From contig JAQCAO010000036.1 in NCBI GenBank assembly GCA_027731885.1, positions 1-11,456 on the forward strand: a DNA stretch of 11,456 bases, written 5' to 3'. Numbering within the stretch: the first letter of the stretch is position 1; every line of letters starts with the position of its first letter. This document shows, in pieces, positions 1 to 6,818 of the stretch. The translations under genes were made by a program, and so were the position numbers. This stretch comes from Actinomycetota bacterium. GTDB taxonomy: Bacteria; Actinomycetota; Actinomycetes; Nanopelagicales; Nanopelagicaceae. The notes below the pieces were generated by a model that saw only the letters and a program-made list of their open reading frames with translations, searched no databases and was not told the origin of the DNA.

Positions 1-398
1 CCAGAGAAATTTGAAAAGTAATTTCCGGGACGGGCGCTTCCTAAAATTTCAAAAGATGGCCCGCGCCCCCAAGTTGCTTCGATATAAATAGGAACTTTAG
101 ATTCAAAATTTGCCGCCCAGACATCAACGGCCGACTGAACTTTTGCCTTTGCCCACTCTGGGAAGTTGTTGTATTTCACAATGAACTTAGCCTTGGTCTC
201 TAAATATGCGACCCTCGGCTTTGGAGTTGATTGGGTTGTTGTGGCAGGTCCAGCATAAATATTTCCCCATTGTGTCGCAGGACGAATTAATACCTGTGGT
301 TTTGCTGAAGCCGGGCTGGAAAGTCCTGCGATAAAAATCGCAAAAGTTATGGAAAGAGCGAAGAATCGCTTCAGAGATTGCACTTTTTTCCTCGCCAT
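1..398 (-). CDS. Secreted protein of unknown function, N-terminal part (runs off the left edge)
   Basis: The minus strand is open from an ATG at 398-396 to base 1, giving 132 codons with no stop, so the gene continues outside the window. Residues 1-32 form a classic Sec signal peptide: basic start MARKK, hydrophobic core around residues 12-26, and a cleavage site after ASA (residues 30-32). A Thr/Pro-rich linker follows. Then comes a segment containing KFIVKYNNFPEW, SAVDVWAANF, SKVPIYIEATW and LGSARPGNYFSNF. From memory this resembles a domain of secreted bacterial proteins, some with PA or metallopeptidase-like regions, in which an 'AVDIW...S-VPI' motif is followed by 'LGSAGP'. No catalytic residues lie in the visible part, so function is open. 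The start is supported by the signal peptide and by a -10-like hexamer 8 bases upstream. The gene is divergent from the 112-residue gene, with 35 bases between the starts. Confidence 0.8.
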   Translation of the reverse strand, partial: MARKKVQSLKRFFALSITFAIFIAGLSSPASAKPQVLIRPATQWGNIYAGPATTTQSTPKPRVAYLETKAKFIVKYNNFPEWAKAKVQSAVDVWAANFESKVPIYIEATWGRGPSFEILGSARPGNYFSNFS

Positions 399-406
399 AG
401 CGCCTA

Positions 407-412
407 ACGGTA
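407..412 (-). promoter_or_regulatory. Possible -10 element of the secreted-protein gene
   Basis: The minus strand reads TACCGT, matching TAnnnT, 8 bases before the ATG at 398. Transcription starting about 7 bases downstream would give a leaderless or nearly leaderless mRNA. No clear Shine-Dalgarno sequence is present (the preceding bases are TAGGCGCT). A six-base match with only three fixed positions is weak evidence; the shared position with other genes here raises it. Confidence 0.3.
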
Positions 413-433
413 TCAGGATGCCAGAATGTCTCC

Positions 434-772
434 ATGTCTTCCATTAGCCCCAATACTGATTTAGACCAGGTAATTGCTCGAATGAAATCAGAACGACCAG
501 CGGTACTTAACTTCTCCGCTGTAACTGCGCGACCTGAACCCACATTAGATGAAGCTCGCGGAGAATTAGCGAGCGTTCTAGGACAGTTGGCTCACACGAT
601 TTTCTCAAATAAGTATGGACCGCTAGTTGGGACGGTAACCAAGACGACTGCAGAAACAGTTTTGAAGAGCGCGGAGGAGAATTTATATCGCGCCAAAGGA
701 GATGCCACTTTAGTGATTCAAGAGTTAGTAGACCGGATATTTACTTCAAAGCCTAAAAAGAAAAATGAGTAA
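434..772 (+). CDS. Conserved-looking protein of unknown function, 112 residues
   Basis: I do not recognise this family. The protein has no signal peptide, membrane segment or cysteine. It looks mostly helical after residue 35 (DEARGELASVLGQLAHTIF, then AETVLKSAEENLYRAK) and ends in a basic tail, KPKKK. ATG 434 is the first possible start: the frame upstream has no start codon before a TAG at 398-400. No good ribosome-binding site or TAnnnT hexamer sits at the usual distance; AGGATG at 415-420 is too far away. A later in-frame ATG at 482 (residue 17) is an alternative. The end overlaps the glutaredoxin-like gene by 8 bases, so the two are probably co-transcribed and translationally coupled, which is the main evidence that it is real and the only clue to its role. 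It could be a small regulatory or partner protein; that is a guess. Confidence 0.7.
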   Translation: MSSISPNTDLDQVIARMKSERPAVLNFSAVTARPEPTLDEARGELASVLGQLAHTIFSNKYGPLVGTVTKTTAETVLKSAEENLYRAKGDATLVIQELVDRIFTSKPKKKNE

Positions 773-1019
773 TTTAATAACGATTTACTCTCGCCACGGT
801 TGTCACCTTTGTGAGGATGCTGAAACAACACTCAACGAATTAAAGAGCGAGTTGAATTTTTCTATAGAAGTTATCTACATTGACGGAGACAGTAGCCTCG
901 AGAAGTTATATGGAAATGAAGTTCCAGTTATTCATATAGATGGAGAGCACCACGACTTTTATAAAGTTGATCCGATAAGATTTAGATCTTCCCTTGAAAA
1001 ACATCGTCAGCATCAATAA
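765..1019 (+). CDS. Glutaredoxin-like thiol oxidoreductase, 84 residues
   Basis: This is a small thioredoxin-fold protein of the glutaredoxin-like (DUF836) type, cytoplasmic, expected to reduce disulfides or mixed disulfides. The N-terminal strand LITIYSR leads into the redox motif C13-H-L-C16. The expected cis-proline follows at residue 54 in NEVPVIHIDG, and the last helix is RFRSSLEKH. The length of 84 is normal for the family. A comparable small glutaredoxin-like protein in M. tuberculosis is Rv0508. The start codon lies inside the last codons of the 112-residue gene, so translation is probably coupled; only a purine-rich AAAAAGAAAA precedes it. The last 38 bases overlap the 3' end of the XPB helicase gene on the other strand. 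The physiological substrate cannot be read from the sequence. Confidence 0.9.
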   Translation: MSNLITIYSRHGCHLCEDAETTLNELKSELNFSIEVIYIDGDSSLEKLYGNEVPVIHIDGEHHDFYKVDPIRFRSSLEKHRQHQ

Positions 1020-2631
1020 TTCGGTATGAGTAACCTTGCTCAGCAAGGAAGCGTTGGCGGTTCTGAGCAAAATCTTGATCAATAGTGTCACGTGAGACTA
1101 CTGAATAAAACTTTGCACCACGGCCATCAGCCTTTGGGCGAACGATACGACCGAGTCTTTGCGCCTCTTCCTGGCGCGATCCAAATGCGCCAGATACTTG
1201 AATGGCGATTGTTGCCTCAGGCAGATCAATCGAAAAGTTTGCAACTTTAGAGACAACTAAACAGGTGATCTCACCGGTGCGGAAAGCGGCAAATAATCTC
1301 TCACGCTCTTTTATCCGTGTCTCACCCTTGATGACCGGAACGCCCAAAGTCTCAGATAAATCATCTAATTGATCTATGTACTGGCCGATTACGAGAATCT
1401 GCTCGCCTGCGTGGAGAGCAACCAACTCTTCAACGACATTTCGCTTCGTTCTGGTAGTTGCGCAGTATCGGTATCGCTCTTCCGGTTCAGCTGTTGCGTA
1501 AGAAAGTCGCTCAGCTTCAGTTAAATTCACTCGGACCTCAATACATTCAGCTGGAGCGATGTAGCCCTGTGCTTCGATTTCTTTCCAAGGAACATCAAAA
1601 CGTTTAGGTCCGATAAGTGAGAAAACCTCACCTTCCATGCCATCTTCGCGGACTAAAGTCGCAGTTAGGCCTAAACGTCGCCGCGATTGAATATCAGCGG
1701 TAAATCTAAAGATTGGCGCCGGAAGCAGATGCACTTCATCATAAATAATCAAGCCCCAGTCGTGAGTGTCAAATAAATCTAAATGTGAGTAAACGCCATT
1801 CTTCTTCTTGGTCATAACTTGGTACGTAGCAATAGTCACTGGGCGAATCTCTTTCTTCGCTCCCGAGTATTCGCCAATCTCATCTTCATTTAAAGTGGTG
1901 CGGCGCAACAATTCATCACGCCACTGTCGCGCTGCCACTGTATTGGTAACCAAAATTAAAGTTGTTGCTTTAGCATGTGACATAGCCGCTGCACCCACAA
2001 TTGTCTTTCCCGCACCACACGGCAGAACTACTACACCTGAACCGCCGTGCCAAAATCCTTCAGCAGCCAATTCTTGGTAGGGGCGAATCTTCCAATCATT
2101 TTGCTTCAAGGCAATCTCGTGGGCTTGACCATCTACATATCCTGCAAAATCTTCAGCTGGCCAACCAAGTCGTAGCAATGATTGCTTGATGGCACCACGC
2201 TGACTGGGATGTACAACAATAGTTTCGGGATCGATACGAACACCAAGCAGGGGAGCGATCTTCTTAGCACGAATTACTTCTTCTAAGACGCCAACATCTG
2301 TCGTAATCAAGATCAATCCATGAACTGGATCTGCCTCCAGGCGTAAACGTCCATAACGAGACATAGTTTCGGCGACATCAACTAGCAGCGAATGCGGCAC
2401 GGCATATCGAGAGTACTTAATCAGAGTGTCGATCACTAGCTCTGCATCGTGACCGGCTGCGCGAGCATTCCAAAGTCCAAGATTTGTTAAGCGATAAGTG
2501 TGAATATGTTCGGGCGACCGTTCTAATTCGGCAAACGGTGCAATTGCGCGGCGGCATTCAGTCGAAAGTGGATGGTCGATATCTAGCAGAAGCGTTTTAT
2601 CGCTCTGAACAATTAGCGGGCCTTCGCTCAT
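982..2631 (-). CDS. XPB/Rad25-type DNA helicase (SF2), 549 residues
   Basis: This is an ATP-dependent 3'-5' DNA helicase of the bacterial XPB family (M. tuberculosis Rv0861c/ErcC3 type), expected to act in DNA repair or in remodelling of protein-DNA complexes. Residues 1-170 are an N-terminal domain of the helicase-associated type. Helicase motifs follow in order: Q-like KIRPYQ (181-186), Walker A CGAGKT (205-210), Walker B DEVH (298-301), motif III TAT (323-325), the XPB-specific RED motif (328-330), and motif VI QRLGRIVR (491-498). All ATPase residues are present. The length is typical for actinobacterial members. The start ATG overlaps the stop of the M20 peptidase gene as ATGA, indicating translational coupling. 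The gene is the last of the minus-strand run, and its 3' end overlaps the glutaredoxin-like gene by 38 bases. Its N-terminal domain resembles residues 441-593 of the 733-residue protein upstream. Confidence 0.96.
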   Translation of the reverse strand: MSEGPLIVQSDKTLLLDIDHPLSTECRRAIAPFAELERSPEHIHTYRLTNLGLWNARAAGHDAELVIDTLIKYSRYAVPHSLLVDVAETMSRYGRLRLEADPVHGLILITTDVGVLEEVIRAKKIAPLLGVRIDPETIVVHPSQRGAIKQSLLRLGWPAEDFAGYVDGQAHEIALKQNDWKIRPYQELAAEGFWHGGSGVVVLPCGAGKTIVGAAAMSHAKATTLILVTNTVAARQWRDELLRRTTLNEDEIGEYSGAKKEIRPVTIATYQVMTKKKNGVYSHLDLFDTHDWGLIIYDEVHLLPAPIFRFTADIQSRRRLGLTATLVREDGMEGEVFSLIGPKRFDVPWKEIEAQGYIAPAECIEVRVNLTEAERLSYATAEPEERYRYCATTRTKRNVVEELVALHAGEQILVIGQYIDQLDDLSETLGVPVIKGETRIKERERLFAAFRTGEITCLVVSKVANFSIDLPEATIAIQVSGAFGSRQEEAQRLGRIVRPKADGRGAKFYSVVSRDTIDQDFAQNRQRFLAEQGYSYRIIDADDVFQGKI

Positions 2632-3737
2632 TTCAACAGCTCTTTGATAAATGCATGCAGTAAAGCGCTGCGCTCTTCAATAGATTTCAGGCTGAGCCAT
2701 TCACTGGGTGCATGTGCGCCGCCACCAACTGCGCCTAAACCATCCAGTACTTGTGCGCCAGCAGCGGCCGCGAAGTTACCATCACTCGCCCCTCCAACTT
2801 CAGCACAACCTAACGGAGCCATCCCTATAGATTTTGCAAGGCCTTCAATCTTTTCATAAAGCGCTTTTGTTGATGAGGGTTGAAGCGGTGGTCGATTTAA
2901 CCCACCCGAAATTTCAAGGCGCGCTCCAGCAACAGTTGCTTTAAATGATTTAATCGCGGTATCAACTCTCTCAATTTCAGATTGAGAAAATGATCGCGCA
3001 TCAATCTCCAGCATCGCTAAATCCGGAACCGTGTTAGCGCTATTTCCAGATTTCAAAAGAGTCGGAACAACTGTTGTGCCGTGCTCTTTATTCTCCAGCG
3101 CTGCAAGTTGCAGGATTACATGGGCAATTTCAACTGTGGCGTTAACACCCTTTTCAGGCTCTAAGCCAGCGTGAGCAGCCAAACCCTGCACAGTTATCTT
3201 GTACATCGCAGTGCCTTTGCGCCCCGTCTTAACTTTGCCATCAAGTGATGCTTCTAAGACTAGAACCGCCTTTGCTGCAGCCGATAAATCCATAATCAAT
3301 TCTCGTGAAGCAAACGATCCGGTCTCTTCATCAGTTGTGGCAACGAGAGCAACCCGATCGCCAACCCCATCAATATCTTTCAAGGCATAAAGTGCTTGAA
3401 CAAAACCTGCCTTCATATCAAAGACTCCAGGTCCGCGAATAACATCGCCTTTGACTTCCCAGAGAGGTTGATATGAACCGTGTGGCCAGACGGTATCTAG
3501 ATGAGCAAGTAAAAGTATTTCTGGTTGGTTAGCGCCCCACCAAAATACGGGACGTCCCTTTATCTCTTTGATTTGTGCTGGTGTTCCGAGAACTCGAGTA
3601 GCGATATCGCTGGCTAACCGAACTACGTTCTGGCAAGCGGCAATATCTTCGGTCGGCGATTCACATCGCACCAAAGCTTCAATTGCAGCCAACATAGGGT
3701 CAAGTCTGCCGTACTTAGCCTCATTCGTGCTCGTCAT
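2628..3737 (-). CDS. M20 family metallopeptidase (glutamate carboxypeptidase-like), 369 residues
   Basis: This is a zinc-dependent peptidase or amidohydrolase of the M20 family, closest in motif pattern to carboxypeptidase G2-type enzymes, which remove C-terminal amino acids or deacylate. By comparison with that family the metal-site residues are all visible: H79 in AHLDTVWP, D107 in GVFDMKAG, E137 (general base) and E138 in TTDEETGS, E162 in LEAS, and H342 in GGGAHAPSEW. H189 in LAAHAG matches the conserved histidine of the lid/dimerisation domain (about residues 178-285). There is no signal peptide, so it should be cytoplasmic. Both ends overlap neighbours by ATGA: its start with the stop of the 733-residue helicase-associated gene, its stop with the XPB start. 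Substrate is unknown. ArgE/DapE-type enzymes are related but usually show slightly different motifs, so I give no symbol. Confidence 0.93.
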   Translation of the reverse strand: MTSTNEAKYGRLDPMLAAIEALVRCESPTEDIAACQNVVRLASDIATRVLGTPAQIKEIKGRPVFWWGANQPEILLLAHLDTVWPHGSYQPLWEVKGDVIRGPGVFDMKAGFVQALYALKDIDGVGDRVALVATTDEETGSFASRELIMDLSAAAKAVLVLEASLDGKVKTGRKGTAMYKITVQGLAAHAGLEPEKGVNATVEIAHVILQLAALENKEHGTTVVPTLLKSGNSANTVPDLAMLEIDARSFSQSEIERVDTAIKSFKATVAGARLEISGGLNRPPLQPSSTKALYEKIEGLAKSIGMAPLGCAEVGGASDGNFAAAAGAQVLDGLGAVGGGAHAPSEWLSLKSIEERSALLHAFIKELLK

Positions 3738-5935
3738 ATCGCCGCCACCCCTGTTATGCGGGCAATTCTAAAGGTTTGCACCTCACCTGTGGCGTGATCA
3801 CGTGCAATCAGCGAACCTGCAGACAGTTTTAAGGGATCAATAATGCGATGCGAAACCAAGCCATTGTTATCGGCATATCCAATTGATAGCGATGTGGCTG
3901 GTTGATTCTGCAGATAGTTAGCCAAGATATCTAAAGTTTCATTGGCAGTTGTGCGAGGTAGCGAACCGAGTGCGTTTGCTGCGATATTTCGCAAAGTACT
4001 TTGGCGGTGGCTAGATTTTTCTCCAGTTCGAAGTGCGCGTAGCGCCGCTTCCAATTGCAATTCATCAGGGCGATCGAATTCACCGATTATTCGCGGCGGA
4101 CGCGCCTTTCCTTTTGCGCGTTGAATCCGCGGACCGCTTAGCAACGCTCCCTGCGAATCTTCTCCTGCCGGTAAATAACCAAAGCTTCGCAAAATAGACA
4201 TCGCATCGGCAGCATCATGCTGGCAGATTAAAACTTCAGGAGATATTTGGCGCAGTGATAACATCTCTAAACGTTTATCACTAATAATCTGAGCGATAAG
4301 CGCTTGATCTTCACATCTAATAAATGCAGCGGTATTGCCAACTCGCAACTTCCCGTGCTTCTTTGCGACATCTGCAATCAAATACTCAAGCGGTTGTGGC
4401 ATTGGAGTCTTTGAAGTCTTCTTCAAAAATGCCTTTATCTCATCTCCGGTGCGTCCATGATCTAAACCACGGCGGATAGTTGCTTCGCTAAAGCGATAGA
4501 CCGTTGCCCCACCGCGACTTTCAATTTCCGCAAGTATCGCGAGCTCTTGGGCGATCTCGTGTTCCAGCGGTCCAGGTGCAATCGCTGTGTGATCGCTTTG
4601 AATGAGAATGTGATCAACAGGCTTGGGAAGATCTTCATCAATTTCGGATAGATCTGCACCGGTTAATAACCCAACTCCATACTTGGAAATAGCGCCCTGC
4701 CCAGTGATACCGAGCCATTCCGCTTCACGTAAATTCCAGATGATGTAATCACTTGGTATTCCACCACTTCGCTTAGCTGGTGTGTTCCATTGCGCTAGCG
4801 CAAGAAGAGATTCAATCTTCGGGGCAATTCCTTGGCTTTCGTGGAGCAAGCGCAGCGTTAATTTACGAATTGGCGCTGCGGCTACGCGATCTAATTCGGG
4901 GCCAAGAGGTGCAACGCTCTTTGACTCTTCTTTACCGACTAACCCGCTCATCCGAGATGTAATGAGCCACTGGGAAACAAGTGATTGCCAACGATCAGAT
5001 GGTCTTTGTGTTAGCCATATATCAAATTGATTGGTTGGAAGAATCCGATCATCAGCATCAATGGTCAAAAGTCCGGCTAGGTAAGCCAATTCGGCTACGA
5101 ATGCCGCGCAGTTTGAATCAACACCAAGGTGGTTAGAAATTATCTTTAAATCCCGCACCCCTAAACCGCCCGAACGAAGAGCATCGGCTGGTTCTTGCGC
5201 CCAGAAGTTAAGAATCTCTTCAGTCCAACGCAATATCGTTGACACATTAGCAATTGCCGCGAGTTGAACGCTCTTACTGTCTCGCTTGTCACCGCGCAGT
5301 TCAGGCGCCTGTATGAAAAGTTCTTTATATATTTTGCCACCACGTAAGTGAATTGCTACTTCACGCGGCATTAAAACAGTTTGCGAATTCGCGGCGACAA
5401 CAAAGCCATTTTCCAGAAGCCACGCAACTCCAGCACCAGGTTTCTTTACATCGGCGACGGTTCCGCGCGGTGGTCCCCATACCATTGCATCGAGAGCTTT
5501 CTTTGCTGCGGGCGGTGCTTCCTCTAATTTCTTCAGATTTAACTTTGCCATAGATTGCGGACCCAACCCAGCAATATCGCCACCAAGCACTTCGCGCACC
5601 GTTGTTGGGAGATAAAGGCCATCTTTTCCTGTGTAAACCAATCCGCGTTCGATTAGCCCAGGGATCACAAAGAGCGCAGCTTTATCTGTAAGCGCCGTGA
5701 TCTGCTTCTCTGAAAATGGTTCAGCAACCGCCACACAAGTTTCTAAAACTTGATATTGCCAAGCATTTAAAGAATCGATCGCACGAGCCAAACTAGGTGC
5801 CGAAGTTGCACGCACAGCAAGGGATGCAATATCAGGCGGAACTGGAGTTACGAGATCAGGTCGCTGAGAAAAGAGTGAAATTAGGGCAGCGTCATCCAGG
5901 GTACGTAAGTAATCTGCAAAGGAGCGCGTTTCCAT
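3734..5935 (-). CDS. Helicase-associated (Helicase_C_3) protein with a C-terminal WYL-like segment, 733 residues
   Basis: This is the partner usually found beside actinobacterial XPB (M. tuberculosis Rv0862c type). The N-terminus, RSFADYLRTLDDAALISLF followed by RPDLVTPVPPDI, is typical of the family. Residues 1-430 look helical with likely winged-helix repeats. Residues 441-593 form the Helicase_C_3 domain, with HILIQSDHTAIAPGPLE, SRGGATVYRFSEATIRRGLD and MPQPLEYLIADVAKKHG. No Walker A or DEAH-type motif is present, so it is not itself an ATPase. Residues about 680-727 (SIGYADNNG, HRIIDPLKL, TFRIARITGV) resemble a WYL ligand-sensing domain. Role inferred from context: DNA-binding partner or regulator of XPB. 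The ATG at 5935 lies two bases from an inverted repeat and 9 bases from a -10-like hexamer. A 53-base gap separates it from the HAD gene upstream. Its stop overlaps the M20 start as ATGA. Confidence 0.92.
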   Translation of the reverse strand: METRSFADYLRTLDDAALISLFSQRPDLVTPVPPDIASLAVRATSAPSLARAIDSLNAWQYQVLETCVAVAEPFSEKQITALTDKAALFVIPGLIERGLVYTGKDGLYLPTTVREVLGGDIAGLGPQSMAKLNLKKLEEAPPAAKKALDAMVWGPPRGTVADVKKPGAGVAWLLENGFVVAANSQTVLMPREVAIHLRGGKIYKELFIQAPELRGDKRDSKSVQLAAIANVSTILRWTEEILNFWAQEPADALRSGGLGVRDLKIISNHLGVDSNCAAFVAELAYLAGLLTIDADDRILPTNQFDIWLTQRPSDRWQSLVSQWLITSRMSGLVGKEESKSVAPLGPELDRVAAAPIRKLTLRLLHESQGIAPKIESLLALAQWNTPAKRSGGIPSDYIIWNLREAEWLGITGQGAISKYGVGLLTGADLSEIDEDLPKPVDHILIQSDHTAIAPGPLEHEIAQELAILAEIESRGGATVYRFSEATIRRGLDHGRTGDEIKAFLKKTSKTPMPQPLEYLIADVAKKHGKLRVGNTAAFIRCEDQALIAQIISDKRLEMLSLRQISPEVLICQHDAADAMSILRSFGYLPAGEDSQGALLSGPRIQRAKGKARPPRIIGEFDRPDELQLEAALRALRTGEKSSHRQSTLRNIAANALGSLPRTTANETLDILANYLQNQPATSLSIGYADNNGLVSHRIIDPLKLSAGSLIARDHATGEVQTFRIARITGVAAI

Positions 5936-5936
5936 A

Positions 5937-5959
5937 ACTTGCCTACATTACTGGCAAGT
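5937..5959. repeat. Perfect 7-base inverted repeat abutting a start codon, possible operator
   Basis: The arms are ACTTGCC (5937-5943) and GGCAAGT (5953-5959), separated by 9 bases. The repeat begins one base before the ATG of the helicase-associated gene (5935 on the minus strand). A TAnnnT hexamer lies in the spacer, so a dimeric regulator bound here would cover the promoter. If the region is instead transcribed from the HAD gene upstream, the same repeat would form a hairpin right at the start codon. No T-run follows an arm in the way expected of a terminator. Confidence 0.5.
5945..5950 (-). promoter_or_regulatory. Possible -10 element of the helicase-associated gene
   Basis: The minus strand reads TAATGT, fitting TAnnnT, 9 bases before the ATG at 5935 and entirely within the spacer of the inverted repeat. 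No -35-like hexamer is seen 16-19 bases further upstream. It would start a transcript for the helicase-associated, M20 and XPB genes with a leader of at most a few bases. Confidence 0.4.
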
Positions 5960-5988
5960 GAGGTTAGAGCGCGAATTGGCTTTTTAAT

Positions 5989-6756
5989 TTAGCGGGGTTT
6001 ACGGCGGGGGGTAAGTCTGGTTCCGAGCCAAGCGATTCGAGAGACCATTGGCCCAAGTAAGCGGTTTAAAAATCTCATTCTGCGGAAGTCATGAATAGGC
6101 CAGCGTTCTTGGAGAGCGCGTATCCGTAATTTGGCATCAGGATTAATTGCCGAAGGATTTCCGACAGTTAATAGGAGCGGCAAGTCGTTATGGCTATCTG
6201 AATATCCAAAACAGGCTGTTAAGTCGAACCCATTTGCTTTTGCTAAATCTTGTATTGCAATCGCCTTTTCTTTTCCATGTAACAGTGGTCCATTCATTGC
6301 TCCGGTGTAATGGCCATCTGCAATCGCTGCTTTACTTCCGAGCGCGCCGGTAAATCCCAACCTTTCAGCGATTAACGTTGCCATATCTTCAGGTGCAGCA
6401 GTTACTAGCCAAACTTCAACCCCATCATTTAGATGTCGCTGTGCGATTTCTATAGTCCCCTCCCACAAAGCAGGCGAGACATACTCATCATAAATTTCTT
6501 GAGCAACAGCATTTATTTCTGAGACATTGTGCCCACCGATAAAATCTTGAGCAGATTTTTGAAAACGATTTATCTCATCTTGCTTTTCAGTACCCGTTAA
6601 GCGGAATCTCAGATTTGCTAAAACGAATCTCGAAATATCTGACTTGGTTAAAAAGCCACGGTGGTACATCCCGCGGCCGAGAAAGTAGATAGTTGAGCCC
6701 CGCACCAGGGTGTTATCGACGTCGAAGAAAGCCGCACGCCGAGGTGTGAGTGACAT
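5989..6756 (-). CDS. HAD-IB family phosphatase (SerB-like), 255 residues
   Basis: This is a cytoplasmic haloacid dehalogenase-superfamily hydrolase of subfamily IB, Mg-dependent and forming a phospho-aspartate intermediate. The motifs are complete: motif I FFDVDNT with nucleophile D12 and acid D14, motif II LVTAAP with T119, motif III lysine K162 in HGKEKA, and motif IV GYSDSHNDLPLL with D187 and D191. A helical cap lies at about residues 20-95. The arginine-rich C-terminus (TRLTPRRKPR) may sit at the membrane, as in relatives with a hydrophobic or amphipathic tail; that is inference. Substrate is unknown: phosphoserine and phospholipid-type substrates are both described for relatives, so I give no symbol. 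The start is fixed by a -10 hexamer 6 bases upstream. The gene is divergent from the histidine phosphatase and leads the minus-strand run toward the XPB genes. Confidence 0.92.
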   Translation of the reverse strand: MSLTPRRAAFFDVDNTLVRGSTIYFLGRGMYHRGFLTKSDISRFVLANLRFRLTGTEKQDEINRFQKSAQDFIGGHNVSEINAVAQEIYDEYVSPALWEGTIEIAQRHLNDGVEVWLVTAAPEDMATLIAERLGFTGALGSKAAIADGHYTGAMNGPLLHGKEKAIAIQDLAKANGFDLTACFGYSDSHNDLPLLLTVGNPSAINPDAKLRIRALQERWPIHDFRRMRFLNRLLGPMVSRIAWLGTRLTPRRKPR

Positions 6757-6762
6757 GTCACT

Positions 6763-6768
6763 ACCCTA
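6763..6768 (-). promoter_or_regulatory. -10 element of the HAD phosphatase gene, leaderless type
   Basis: The minus strand reads TAGGGT, fitting TAnnnT, exactly 6 bases before the ATG at 6756. The six bases between (AGTGAC) leave no room for a Shine-Dalgarno sequence, so transcription probably starts at or next to the A of ATG. No strong -35 is seen. It shares a 62-base divergent region with the promoter of the cytochrome operon. Confidence 0.55.
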
Positions 6769-6805
6769 GCGATTAAGTGAGATATTGCCTTACCTTAAGA
6801 CGCTT

Positions 6806-6811
6806 TATGCT
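6806..6811 (+). promoter_or_regulatory. -10 element of the cytochrome c maturation operon, leaderless type
   Basis: TATGCT lies 7 bases before ATG 6819, with TAGCGCT between and no Shine-Dalgarno sequence. A -35-like TTGCCT is at 6785-6790 with a 15-base spacer, which is short. This placement argues that the histidine phosphatase starts at ATG 6819 rather than at the upstream GTG 6777 or ATG 6807. Confidence 0.5.
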
Positions 6812-6818
6812 TAGCGCT

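Noticed and set aside
187..543. Open frame of 118 codons on the minus strand
   Set aside because: It overlaps both the signal-peptide gene (1-398, different frame) and the start of the 112-residue gene. The translation has no signal peptide or recognisable motif, while the alternative frame gives a clean secreted protein.
1808..5553. Several 60-90 codon frames on the plus strand across the XPB, M20 and helicase-associated genes
   Set aside because: They lie entirely antisense to well supported conserved genes, have no family motifs, and arise from the reverse reading of those coding sequences.
5937..5959. PafBC/RecA-independent DNA damage promoter at the helicase-associated gene
   Set aside because: The minus strand has TTGCCAGTA, similar to TTGTCRGTG, but the TAnnnT hexamer overlaps it instead of following after about 8 bases, so the spacing is wrong. 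No LexA-type GAAC-N4-GTTC is present either.
5979..5990. T-rich stretch GCTTTTTAATTT as a terminator
   Set aside because: No stable stem lies next to it on either strand; it only overlaps the HAD gene end and the following gap.
5989..6756. Naming the HAD protein serB (phosphoserine phosphatase)
   Set aside because: The HAD-IB motifs fit, but substrate specificity cannot be read from them, and subfamily members act on varied substrates.
6777..6818. Longer histidine phosphatase starting at GTG 6777
   Set aside because: The extra 14 residues precede the usual start of the RHG domain, and a -10 hexamer lies 7 bases before ATG 6819, inside the extension.
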